The translations under genes and the position numbers were made by a program. From positions 248,001-312,000 of the forward strand of contig NW_022204507.1 in assembly GCF_008831285.2 (NCBI RefSeq): a stretch of DNA of 64,000 bases, in the 5' to 3' direction. Position 1 is the stretch's first letter; each line of letters opens with the position of its first letter. The notes below the pieces were generated by a model that searched no databases, was not told the origin of the DNA, and was given only the letters and a program-made list of their open reading frames with translations. This document shows, piece by piece, positions 35,346 through 45,702 of the stretch. This DNA comes from Nymphaea colorata (taxonomy: Eukaryota; Streptophyta; Magnoliopsida; Nymphaeales; Nymphaeaceae).

Positions 35346-36815
35346 ACCTGAACATTAGACTTGACAAACCCATGTTTGCTAATTTTCTTTGCAACTATTA
35401 CAATTCTTTTTTCTCTTTTTTTTGTAAAATTAGAGATATTTGAAAAATCATAAACATGAAAGTGAACAATATTGTTTCACATCAGCTGTTAAATGTTCTT
35501 GCTAAATTGATTTTTCCTTCTTGTTTGAGGTTATGTGAAGCGATTAATAACTCAAATAAGAGTTGGATGTTAAACCTTAGATCAATTGGCCCAAATTGCC
35601 AAGTGATTGGCGGCAGACAGAGTCAAGTCCATATCCAACTCAAGAATTCACATGTCAACTTTTCACTATTTTAACATAAGAATTTAAGATAATCTTTTGT
35701 TTTTAATTAATTTCTATGCATTTTCTTATTCTTGCAATGACTTTAATAATATTTTTGCAGATTCACAACTGATTCAACTAAATCGGTCATGAGTCATTTG
35801 CATCCTTGCCAATTCAATTAATAAACCATTTTTTACAACACTAGTTGGTGGGGAGAGAGAGAGAGAGAGGGAGAGAGAAATGGGGGAGAGAGAGAGAGAC
35901 TTCCAGATTGTTGGATATTCTAGTTAAGAACGTGTTACAAATGTAATTTCAAAACAGCAAACCAAAACTGGACAATCAAATTTTTGATGGAACGCCCCAT
36001 GGTCCAGAAAGGATAATTTAATTTATTCCATAAATTAGAACATGGTAAATTACAAGTCTATCACAAACATCAAAATTTTTACCAAAACATATTGTGTTTA
36101 AAATTTTGATATCCACTCTCTAAAATTAATTACTTTCTTGTATTTTTTCCAATGTACCATCTTTTAGTGCTTCACCTTTTGAACAGAAAAATCAAAAGGT
36201 TGGTTAACTATCCTTCTTGTAGGATTGGACACGAACCACTGGATCCTCATTGATCTGTAGCTCATTTTCATCATCTTATTGAGTAAATCTCATTTTTAAT
36301 CCTCCTATAGATTCTTTACAAGTTGTTTCAAAATAAGATTAATGTATTTCTTGTTGTAGAGATGATGGTGTCATTGTGTAGATGTTTCATTGTTGGATTT
36401 AAATAGCATCCAACAATTAAGTAGCAGCCACTTTTTCGGAATTGCTTGGTTTAAATAGCATATCTGAACACTTCATATTTCATAGGTCAAAAGCATAGTT
36501 CTTTTTTTCCCTTTCACAAATTGGCTAATTGAATAGTTGCAGTGTGAAATATGCATAGGATAAACAAGAAAAAATTTAGACATATGAAACCATCAGTCTT
36601 CTGGCCTTCTTTGAGCAATATTTATTTCAAACACTTAACTGCCAAAGTACATGTGCCATATCGTCAAGAAAACTAAAGACATAGCACACACAAATAATCT
36701 TTCAACATCCATGACTTTATAACTATTAGATGTTATTACAAACTATTAATAACAAACCACTAAGACAATATATAAAATCAAGTCAACAAAGCCAAAACTT
36801 AAAACACAATCAGAA
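35346..36815. other. Non-coding part of block beta copy 2
   Basis: It is the counterpart of 11926-13340, with (GA)n at about 35855-35900. The 72-codon frame at 35456-35674 is not preserved in copy 1. Confidence 0.45.
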
Positions 36816-36819
36816 GACA

Positions 36820-36940
36820 TAAAATTTTTCATAGTTATTAAAGCTTTTGACATATCTTGTACCAATTTGGGCATCATCAAACCATCTCAGCAATGTAGCA
36901 GCTGCATTGCTAAGTATTCTATTTGCAATCACCGAAAATG
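36820..36940 (-). pseudogene. Exon-like fragment of unknown gene, copy 2
   Basis: The minus strand reads ANRILSNAAATLLRWFDDA, then frameshifts because of an extra G (TTTGGGC versus TTTGGC in copy 1). The acceptor present in copy 1 (TTTTCAG) is TTTTCGG here. It is therefore a disabled counterpart of 13347-13466. Confidence 0.4.
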
Positions 36941-37369
36941 GAAAATGTGTTGAGAATTTGAAAAAGCTATCAGTACAATGTCTACATTTGCTTTATTCCA
37001 GCTTATAATGAAGCAATTCCAAAGTCATCCTACATCACTACTACACGAAGTGGAGTGACTCAAAATTCACAGCTTCAATATCAACGATACATATAGGTGA
37101 TGAAACATTTAATAGTACCAAATATTTATTGCAACAATATTCATAAACATCTATGCATATGCATGCAATTGTTGTTACTATTGGCATACTTATAACCACA
37201 TTTTACTTTTACTTACCAATCAACTGCAGGCACACAAAAATAACAAATTGGACAACCCCAATAATAAAATCAACATCAACAATATCTCAAGTTGTATGCT
37301 TTTACTAGACATATGAATCTAATGATTCATAAATTGATATGGAACAACCTTATATTTGTCAACATGCTT

Positions 37370-38470
37370 TACTTGGCCATTGTTGGTTGTTTTCTTGTCT
37401 TCCATGAGATTATATTATTGTGTAGATAGGTAAGAGATATCCTTGAGTTTAACTTCAGATATCCTAGCCAATTTGCTTCAAAGAACGCATGTAGGTTAAG
37501 ATTATGTATTTTTGAAATATGTCCTCAATTATCATGAGTGGAATTTTCTATGAACAAACATGTTTTGTTATTGCATATGTCATGTCCAGCTTGGTGAACA
37601 AAATGCATTGTAAACATCCAATGGTAGTCTTGCGTAAAGTAGAATCTTGAAGTATTGATAGGATTTTCTCAACTAAAGCAATTCTTTGTGAGAAGATCTT
37701 TTATATATTTCCTTTATGACAACACAATGCAAATATTATCATAAACTAATTCAATGCTTGAAAGGAAATTTAGAATGCACAAATCCTTGATGGAAAATTC
37801 TTGAGAAAAACTTTTAGTAAGTTTAATTATAGCCTTCTTGTTGCTACTTGTGACTATGTATTAGCTACATAATCCAATGCTAGCCATTCCTATATTTTTT
37901 GATGTAAATTAAATAATGATGAATCAAACTTACATTCTTCAAAATCATGACCAAGTAAATAACCTTAGAGTCTATCAAACCATGCCTGAGCCATGTCCTT
38001 TAAATCATGTACAGCTTTGTTAAAGTTATGTATGGAATGTGGCTGCATCATGTAAACATCACCTTTTAACTCTCCATGTAAAAAAAGCATGATTGATACT
38101 ACATAAGTGTATAGGCTATCTTTTATTTAGGGTAGTCAACAATTCTTAGTGAGATTGGTTAGTAATTCTTAGTGAGATTGGTTAGTAACAAGATAAAACG
38201 TCTTAGAGTACTTTATCCCCTTTTGCAAGTGACACCCTTAGTGACTAACCCAGCCTCAAATCTAGTTATAGCGCTATCAACATTTCCCTTTATTTTATAA
38301 ATCCACTTGCATGATGATGTTTGAGATATTCTCTGATGGTACAAGTGACCATCTTTTATTTTTGACAAATACATCCATTTCTTGTTGCATAGCCTGTTGC
38401 TATTCAACATAAAGATTTGACTGAAAATAGTCTATTGGTTCATATGAGTCTAAGATTAGCATGAGTTGAT
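37370..38470 (-). pseudogene. Ty1/Copia RT-RNase H remnant, minus strand, copy 2
   Basis: The minus-strand frame at 38213-38410 includes CNKKWMYLSKIKDGHLY and CKWIYKIKGNVDSAITRFEA then GLVTKG, the Copia RT entry. Lower coordinates give DLKDMAQAWFDRL (family GLKQAPRAWFD.L) and the RNase H motif with ISWKTRKQ. It matches 13930-15130 and is broken by stops. There is no flanking LTR. Confidence 0.7.
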
Positions 38471-39830
38471 TCTCAATATCTTGGATTACAATTTGAAATA
38501 AACGAGGGTATAGTGTACCATTGAATTCATTGTGCAATCATATGGTGTATACAACTAGACTCAATAGTAGGAGATAATTAAGTGGGAGAGTTTAGGTCTA
38601 CTAAAAATTAATGCCCACCTTAGTTGGAGATTCAAGGCTAGGACTTTGGGTTGTAGGAACTAGAGAGTTTGATAGACTGTGGCTATCTTTTTGAGGAGAA
38701 CTGTGACTATCCAGTTGAGAAGAGGACGATATAGGATCAGATTGCTTGGTTTTACTTGTGCTTATCGACGATGAAAAATAGGAAAAGCAAGGAATTATGG
38801 TAGTTGGATGTCATTGGTTTTGATGTAAATTTCTCTTGTCCATGGATATGTTAAATTTCTCTTGTCCATGGATATGTTTGATCACATGCCTCCTATACAT
38901 TGACCAGTTGCTTTGTATTAAACTCCTTAGACTTTCAATCTTCCTTGTCATTTGGTGTTTTGTCACATCAGTCATATTACTTTGTATCTTCAAGTAACAG
39001 ATAAGTCTTTCTATGAGGCTTTTCTAGGATGAATTCAACCATTTTTCAATGTTTGTTTGACCAATGGGCAAGCAAATGCTGGCAAACAAAAAATGAACGT
39101 CTTAGGTTACATGACCATGCAATTACCCTTAGAATCTCAAAATCCTGAATCCCTCTAGCAAAGGGGACCAAACCATTGCTCTCAATTATCTTGTGATATC
39201 TGAAATCACTAAATCTTTCTCCTCAACAGTAGGGTATCAAAAAGTGTCCAGTGATAGAGGTTTCCCAACATCCCAATCCTATGAATCCGACATATTTTGA
39301 TGCCCTTTATCTCCCCCATTTCCCTTACTACATGAATATGTATAAGCCCCATACCAACGTGCATGATGTAGAGGAAGATGGCAATCCTTTTTCATGGGAT
39401 GAAGTCTGGAGGTAGGGGCATTTTGATTGCTGAAATTTGTGAATGTGGCAGACAGATGAGACTGATTTAGTCAATTGAAATATATTGTTTCTTTACATGA
39501 AAACATAATCAGGGTTATTCGTGACCATGAAGTGCCAAAAATGTACAACACGCAAGAGAGGGAGGCAAATATAATTAATGAGAACATAAGCAGGGTTTCT
39601 CTACCATGCACATTAAAGTAACAACTACCGTTCTCTATGAAAGGTTAGGACATTTTTTGGACCCTAATTAAAAGGTTGTCAAGTTGTAAATAATAAGTGT
39701 CAGATTTCTACTTTGTTTAAAACATCTAATTGTGTAAAATGTGACAAAAATCATGAAAACATTCAACCATTACCTTAATATGAAATCCCTAGGGACATGT
39801 TGGTCTTGTTTTTATGTAGATTAAAAGAAC
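38471..39830. other. Block beta copy 2, degraded upstream part
   Basis: It is shared with 15131-16300 and contains the copy-specific tandem duplication TTTCTCTTGTCCATGGATAT (about 38829 and 38859). No recognised domain. Confidence 0.4.
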
Positions 39831-40317
39831 TGATGTTGGTACCCAACGTGGTGGACATGGAAGTTTCAAGTAGCTTCTGGTTTACTGCTTTTGGCATAAG
39901 AATAGGAGAACTTTAGGTGTGCATGTCCTAGAAAACAAGGTTCATGTTTTTTTTGGGTTGTTTTTTAGTAGAGTTTCAAAATCACATAGTGGTTGTGTGG
40001 TAGTTTTTTTTTTTGCTTTTTTCTTTTTTAAATATGAATTACATGTATAGAAAAGTAAGCAAAAAAAAAGGTGAGTTTTCATTTCATTGGTTTCATGTTT
40101 GTGTGAGGATTGTAAAACCAACCTTCAAATTGTGGTATTATTGCCAAGTTACATGGGCATCACAGGTCATTATGGAGGGTTGCTAAAGCAAGGAGCTCCT
40201 CTAATTTCAGGAACCATCAAGAAAAAGAATTTGTGAAAGGGTATAAACTGGGATGGGAAAAAAATATAATACTCTGAACTTACCCTTTCATTAGTGCCTA
40301 TTTTTTAATTGTAACAA

Positions 40318-41090
40318 TTATAAATTTTGGAGTATTAAAAGCAATGGTTATGAAGATACCAAACAAAAAAATGCAGCAGACAAGTCAACAAAAAAAAAAA
40401 AAAAACTGGTGCTAAGAATGGATGCGAAGGCATTTTTGGTATTATAGTAGGTTGTGTCTGATGTGATTTTTAAAACTATTGTTAGTGCTACAAAGTCCAA
40501 ACAACCTTTGTTACTTTTGAAACTTCATGAGGATGAAAAGATTAATCACAGTTCAACTTCAAACTTTTACGAAGAGAGTCTAGAAGTTTTTCAAGAAAAT
40601 GGTGAGTTCAAAACTTTTTAATCTAGGCCCTTTATTATTGTGAAACAAACGAAGACTGTTGGTGAGGTTATAAATTTGCAAAAAGGTAGTTGAAAAAGTC
40701 TTGAGAAGTCTCCCCTCTAAATCTGAACATGTTCATATTGCAATAGAAGAATCCAAGGATTTGTCTATGTACTTTAATGATGAATTAACAGGGTCTCTTC
40801 TAGCTCATGAGCAACATATAAATAGGTGAACAACAAAAGCCTTTCAAACAATATTAGATATTTCAAAAGAAACGAATGGAAGCAGTGATCAAAAGAACAA
40901 AGGAAAAAGTCAAGGACAAGAAGCCTTTAGAGGAACCACTCAAAGGCATGGTAGAGGACTGGGAAGATCTTGTGGTGCTTTTCAAAAGTTATGACATAGC
41001 AGAAAATGTAGTTGAAATCAACATTTTAGAGGAAAGTAGTTTCATGTTTGCAAGAAGTTTGTCATATCGAAGCCAAATGTTTTGAAAAGA
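40318..41090 (+). pseudogene. Copia gag remnant, copy 2
   Basis: Pieces include KFWSIKSNGYED, DAKAFLVL, VVEKVLRSLPSKSEHVHIAI and EESKDLSMYF, matching copy 1 with additional stops (for example a TGA after the NR of QHINR). The 69-codon frame at 40876-41085 is an out-of-frame reading of its 3' end. Not functional. Confidence 0.7.
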
Positions 41091-41179
41091 CAAAGCAATA
41101 AGCTAGTTTAGTTCAACAAATTATTTTTTTTTTGTCTTATGTACATCTATGAGTTTTAAAAGTTGAAAGTGTAAAATAT

Positions 41180-41520
41180 ATATAGTTTGTAGATAGTGGT
41201 TATAGTAACCATATGACTGTTGTATTCAAAAATATTCATGAGGCTGTAAAGCTTGATATGTGGCCTGGAGACAACGAAAAAGTAAGTGTAAATTGCAAAT
41301 TGAATAGTTAATATCATGATGTGTACTATGTTCTAGGGGTTAGCAGAAAATTTATTTATTGTGGAGCAATTGATCCAAAAAACCTACACTCTTCTATTTG
41401 AAATGATGCTTGTGAAATTGGAAATGGAAGTGGTATTATTCAAATTAAAAAAATTGCTTTTAAAATCATCTATATAGGTGATTTTGCTTTTATTGCAAAA
41501 GTTGATCTTAATTGTAACCT
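41180..41520 (+). pseudogene. Copia protease remnant, copy 2
   Basis: FVDSGYSNHMT (about 41186) keeps the DSG active-site triad. HDVYYVL and VEQLIQKTYTLLF follow. A deletion after HMT (ACATGTGG to ACTGTTG) shifts the frame relative to copy 1. Confidence 0.7.
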
Positions 41521-41574
41521 ATGACATATGGGGTATAAATGAATCTTTATTGGCTATAGTATTGATGCTAGCTA

Positions 41575-42375
41575 AAGGTCATCACCATCTTGATAATCCT
41601 ACTACTAAAAAACCAACTATAAGAAGAGATGCTATTTTTATGAAAAATCTTGTTATAAATGGGTAAAAGATGAAACTGAGATACTACAAATTGATGAAGA
41701 TGAAATTCAACTAAACCATCTTGATGAAGCAGCTTCATCAAAAAAATCAAATGGGGGAGATGAACATTCAAACTAAAGACCCAACTACTGAAGACATAGA
41801 GTGTACACTTGGTGATGACACTCATCCAAGAAAGGCATGCTAAGTGTGTCTTTGCTTTTCTTATTATAAAACTATTAACTTACGTTGAAGCATGTGTAGA
41901 CAAAAATTGGATAAATGCAGTGAGAAAGAGATGCATGTTATTGAAAGGAAATGACACATGGGAGCTTTCCACTTTGCCACTAATGGGTCGATAGGTTTTA
42001 TGCATGATGCTAAAGAAAAAGTGAAAAAATGTGAAGCAAGATTGATAGCTAGATGTTTTGCATAAAAATATGGCACTAATTTCATTGGAGGTTTTTTATT
42101 TGTTGCAAGATTTGGCACAATAAATATGGTTCCTTCAATTGCAGCCCAATTCAAATGGAAAATTTTTTAGTTATTTAAATGAAAGGCATATGTTGACCAA
42201 CTACTTGGATACATCATTAAAGGAAACGAAGAAAAGGTTTATAAATTATAAAAGTCTCTTTGTACATTCAAAAAAGCCACTCGAGCATGGTACAGTCACC
42301 TCAAAAAATTCTTTTTTATCAAAACGGTTTTCAATGGAGTGATAGTGAACCTGCATATACCTTTTGAAAAACTTT
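41575..42375 (+). pseudogene. Copia post-integrase and RT remnant, copy 2
   Basis: DNPTTKKPTIRRDAIF (about 41596) then LTYVEACVDKNWINAVRKRC, DTWELSTL and CEARLIARCF are RT entry motifs in family order. KKPLEHGTVTS matches the KQAPRAWY region. Frameshifts and stops are present. No integrase DD(35)E core lies between the protease and this segment, as in copy 1. Confidence 0.65.
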
Positions 42376-42439
42376 AAACTGATATATTGCAAAAGGTTGT
42401 GCAACACCCATTGATATCAATGAAAAGGTTACTGTGGAT

Positions 42440-42720
42440 GCTGTGGACATTGGAATAGCGAAAGCTAATGAAAGATACTTTAGAAAGATGGTTACTTGAT
42501 GCACACTAAACCAGATATTGTGTTTTAAATAGGTTTGATCAAGATTTGTGCATCACGCGTCGGTGCAACACCGTGGCGCAGAAAAAAGAGTTCTTCGTTT
42601 AGTTTGGTTAACGATTAATTATGGAACTTTTTGTAGACCTATTGCTGACTTTGCTTTAGTTTGTTATACCAACATCGATTGGCAAGTTTAAGTGTATGAC
42701 TCAAAAAAGCAAAGTTCAAC
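42440..42720 (+). pseudogene. Copia RNase H remnant, copy 2 (truncated)
   Basis: RVLR and CYTNIDWQV-type fragments are readable up to about 42700. The EAEY, CDNKSAI and HFIR parts present in copy 1 are missing. They are replaced by the (TA)n palindrome that begins at about 42737. Confidence 0.6.
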
Positions 42721-42736
42721 AGCTTTGCTTCCTTTC

Positions 42737-42757
42737 TATATATATATACATATATAC

Positions 42758-42827
<70 letters not shown>

Positions 42828-42829
42828 GT
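42737..42829. repeat. Palindromic (TA)n/(TACA)n/(TATG)n microsatellite
   Basis: A TATATACA/(TACA)n arm at 42737-42770 is followed by (TA)n at 42771-42815 and (TATG)n at 42816-42829. The TACA and TATG arms are reverse complements, so the whole tract forms a near-perfect hairpin. It sits precisely where copy 2 lost the RNase H end and the LTR start. Confidence 0.85.
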
Positions 42830-43170
42830 GCAGCGTACTGAAAAATAAGCAAAGAGAAAAAAAGGAAAAGTCGGCTTTTGCATTTTTTGCCTTCACTCTG
42901 AAGCTTATTTTTTTCTTTTGGGGTATGTTTGTCTGAGTTTCTTTAAACCAACCTTCACTGTGATGCCCTAACAGACAGCATGAATAGCGCTTCAAGAAGG
43001 GATGAGGTGGAGACCATCAGAAGGGTGCCGTGGATCTTCATTGACATGCGTTTACCTGCAACATGCTACACTTTGTTATTTTTTTGGGTTGTGTACAATT
43101 CAGTAATGAATTAAGTCGACACTCGTATCGCCGGGAACAAAAGACATAGAAAAGTACGAAACTAAAGGCA

Positions 43171-43611
43171 CTACACACCTGCATAACAAAGGAAGAGGGA
43201 GAGGGCTATGCCCAGCGAGGTAAAGCCCACGTACAAGGCATGGGAGCGGGTGCCGGCTACTAAAAGACTGGTGCAAGAAGGGTTGAGGAGAGCAAAGCCG
43301 ATCATCAGATTCCCTTTGATCGTGCAGCGTTGGGAAGTAATTAGGGAATTACCATCATTGGATAACACCCCTGATGTCGACGCCTCGTGCCAGCCTCGGA
43401 CTTCTCCCAACTCTACGTCTACATCCACCTGCGCAGGTAGAGTACTGGTGGCTGCTTCGAACTCCTCTGACAGGGCAGCGGAGAGTCGAGGGTCTTCTGG
43501 CCTGTTTACCACAGCAGTGTGAAAGAACCTCCCCATAATGGCGCCGACGGAGTCGCTCACAAGGTTTGTGATAGAATTCATGTCTTCCCTCCTTTCCTTG
43601 CTGATGACCAT
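43171..43611 (-). CDS. Candidate host gene: 146-aa protein with C-terminal membrane segment, unknown family
   Basis: This open frame has a good initiation context (GGCCATGG at 43611) and is more GC-rich than its surroundings. A TATA box TATAAATA lies on the same strand about 215 bases upstream (43829-43822), and the intervening leader is CT/GA-rich like a plant 5' UTR. The protein has a hydrophilic acidic N-terminal part (SAALSEEFEAATSTLPAQVD) and a hydrophobic C-terminal segment (YVGFTSLGIALSLFLCYAGV) that could span a membrane. I do not recognise the family. The end may be an exon edge (ATGCAG then GTGTGTAG), so more exons are possible. The half-length relic at 20600-20755 is frameshifted. 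Confidence 0.45.
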   Translation of the reverse strand: MVISKERREDMNSITNLVSDSVGAIMGRFFHTAVVNRPEDPRLSAALSEEFEAATSTLPAQVDVDVELGEVRGWHEASTSGVLSNDGNSLITSQRCTIKGNLMIGFALLNPSCTSLLVAGTRSHALYVGFTSLGIALSLFLCYAGV

Positions 43612-43821
43612 GGCCGAAACACTCTCCGTCTCCCTGGATCTCCCTCCCTCCCTCTCTCTTATTCTCTGTCTCTCGGACGATGACTACCAGATGACCCAAG
43701 CAACAGGGAACGAACACTCGTCGAAGGAAGAAGTTTCCTTCTCTGTTACGAAAGGGACAGGGAAGGAGGGAAAGATCAAGGATGGAAGATTTGGGTGGAC
43801 GGAACGGGAGGGATAAGGAAG

Positions 43822-43829
43822 TATTTATA
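43822..43829 (-). promoter_or_regulatory. Putative TATA box for the 43171-43611 ORF
   Basis: TATAAATA reads on the minus strand, 211-218 bases before the ATG. It is followed downstream by a pyrimidine-rich leader. It is located outside the duplicated block, so the truncated copy at 20.6 kb lacks it. Confidence 0.4.
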
Positions 43830-44947
43830 AGTGAGTGGAGAGGGGATGGGATTGAAAGGGGAAGAGAAGGGACTGGGGCGGTCTACATATTTGCCTTGTC
43901 CAAGATGACCATGTGGCGGTACTATAATTTGTCACGACCCAAATTTTACGGACCTGACCGGGTCGGATCAAACTTTCGGGTGTCAGGTTGGCCCTATGCC
44001 CATGCTTGGTTGGAAGAGGGGAGGGCAACCCAGGTATCTTTCCTCACTTCATCCTGTTTCTGTGGGCTTTGCTCTCGAATAGGCGGTGATGGCAATGTGA
44101 ACGCATATTCATTTTTTTTTTTAATTGTATTGTGGCCAGCCATCTGGCCATTTTGCATTGCCGATTAATTTTTTGGCTCTCTCTCCCTGATTTAGGATTC
44201 CTTTCTATATATTTATTTCTTTAAAATCGACACCGTTGACCAATGTCACTTTTAAATGATTTTTCAGCTGTGGTATAGTATTCTTCTAACGGTGTGGACG
44301 TGCATTGCATTTGGATGTTGATGCTGAATGGTTTGCTCGTGAGTTGTGATGTTAAGTTGTTGCTTTATGTTGGCTGAGCTTTCTTGTTTCTGAGGTTGGT
44401 GTTTTTGAAATAATTAAAAAAAAATGTCCTTTCAATTCTTTTCACTTTTTTCATTTTTTTTCATAAAAAGTTTCTCTACATTATTTAGAGGACGCACGAA
44501 ATTTAATGCACCAAGAAAACGTACCTCGCGCTGCAGGGCTGCCAATATTAATACTCAAAACCCCACCACTGATAGATGTATGTATGTGCTGGGTACCATT
44601 TGAACTACGTTATTGATGGGGAACTTTGATTTTTGACGTCAGAATATTACAACTATGCAAAATTAGATGACATTGAATGGTTGAAGCTTATAAAGTTGGG
44701 CTTCCTTTTTGGCAGCCACCGAGAGGAGCAAGAACTTCCCAAGTTATGCAGGGCCTCAAGTCTCCCATCAAGACAGAGGGGCCGAAACTGGCAGGGCGGA
44801 GCACCAAACTTGATGCAGAAGGAAAAAAATGAGGGCAGCAAGTGTGAAAACTCAGATGTTTAAATGTACGCTTCCTGCAAACATTATTTATAGATCCACA
44901 AGCTTTCTTTCTCATACATAAATTTTGGAAAGAGGCGAGTGACTTAT
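43830..44947. other. Upstream flank of the candidate gene, unclassified
   Basis: It includes a GGGTCGGATC/GACCGGGTC patch near 43955 of the kind seen in other GC-rich repeats here, and AT-rich sequence. Overlapping frames on both strands show no recognisable domain. Confidence 0.35.
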
Positions 44948-45418
44948 AAGGGATGTCAACCGACCAGATACAAACAGGATGTTCTCATAACCACATCCAT
45001 TATTTTTTTTTGTATGTTCATATATTTAGGTTCGAATTCGGATTTCAAAACAATTGTATAAGAAATCAATACCATATCCAAATCTGAATCTGAATCCAAC
45101 TTAAATCTCATTTTTGAATTCACATTTATAATTGAATCTGCATTTTAAATTGAATCCTAGCTGCAATATAATATGTTAATAGCCGACTTTCAAAAACCTG
45201 GGACATAGGATATCAGATATTTCAAATTTAATCTAATTCCTAGTCTGATCAGATATTTATTTAAATATGAGTCTATATCTAAATTTAATCGCATGTCATT
45301 TCTTAAATCCAGATCCAATTTGATTTCTTAATCAAATGTTAAAATTTAGTTTCATACTCCTTTTTTTTTGAGTAGTTCAATTGGACCACGGATCGAAATT
45401 GGATTTTATGACATCCTT
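44948..45418. mobile_element. hAT-like MITE with ATCTGAATCC-rich interior (tentative)
   Basis: The left end AAGGGATGTCA and the right end, reverse-complemented, AAGGATGTCA are inverted repeats of the (C/T)AGGGATGTCA type seen at hAT termini. The interior repeats hexamer-like words (AATCTGAATCTGAATCCAAC and variants), typical of degenerate hAT-derived repeats. No 8-bp target duplication was found. Confidence 0.4.
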
Positions 45419-45619
45419 GCCAGAAGGAGACCTCCAAATAAATTCTGTGAAAGTGGTTCTTCTTGAACTTTAATTTAGTCTCTATTTTTGGTATACTTTC
45501 GTCTCAAATTTTTTGAAATGTACATTAAACAAGCATGTGTTTGGCTGCCCTTATCATGATCATGAGCATCGAAAGTCTTCCATTTGAGTATTTAGTCGAT
45601 TTTTCACTTGATTCAACTT

Positions 45620-45645
45620 TGTCTCTCTCCCTCCCTCCCTCTCTT

Positions 45646-45700
<55 letters not shown>

Positions 45701-45702
45701 AT
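45620..45702. repeat. Composite (CT)n-(TA)n-(TG)n microsatellite
   Basis: CTCC/CTCT repeats pass into TATATATATATA and then (TG)n, a compound dinucleotide tract of about 80 bases. Open frames on both strands through it are low-complexity. Confidence 0.9.

Larger units (their letters stand above)
39834..42956 (+). mobile_element. Ty1/Copia element lacking integrase, copy 2
   Basis: The 5' LTR is nearly complete: TGTTGGTACCCAAC at 39834 to AACCAACCTTCA at 40127. It aligns with the copy 1 3' LTR through GTGG..ATGGAAGTTTCAAG and the shared end. The primer-site relic TGGTATTATTGCCA (40133-40146) differs from TGGTATCAGAGCCA at three positions. Gag, protease, RT and RNase H remnants follow. The 3' LTR is truncated (about 42830-42956) by a (TA)n palindrome. 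Integrase core is absent. Confidence 0.7.
34424..43359 (+). repeat. Segmental duplication block beta, copy 2
   Basis: It is collinear with 10862-20755, with the same nested transposons in the same order. Copy-specific changes include small tandem duplications at about 38144-38190 (24-bp unit) and 38836-38880 (about 30 bp), a more complete Copia 5' LTR, and a (TA)n palindrome replacing the RNase H/3' LTR junction at 42737-42829. Its right end continues into the intact minus-strand ORF, unlike copy 1. Confidence 0.85.

Noticed and set aside
35456-35674. 72-codon frame starting MKVNNIVSHQLLN
   Set aside because: The counterpart in copy 1 (about 12000-12230) has indels that destroy it; no domain.
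43208-43522. 104-codon plus-strand frame
   Set aside because: It is the antisense shadow of the better supported minus-strand ORF at 43171-43611.
43355-43717. 120-codon minus-strand frame upstream of the candidate gene
   Set aside because: It overlaps the ORF at 43171-43611 in another frame with Arg/Gly-rich composition typical of a shifted reading of GC-rich sequence; at most an upstream ORF.
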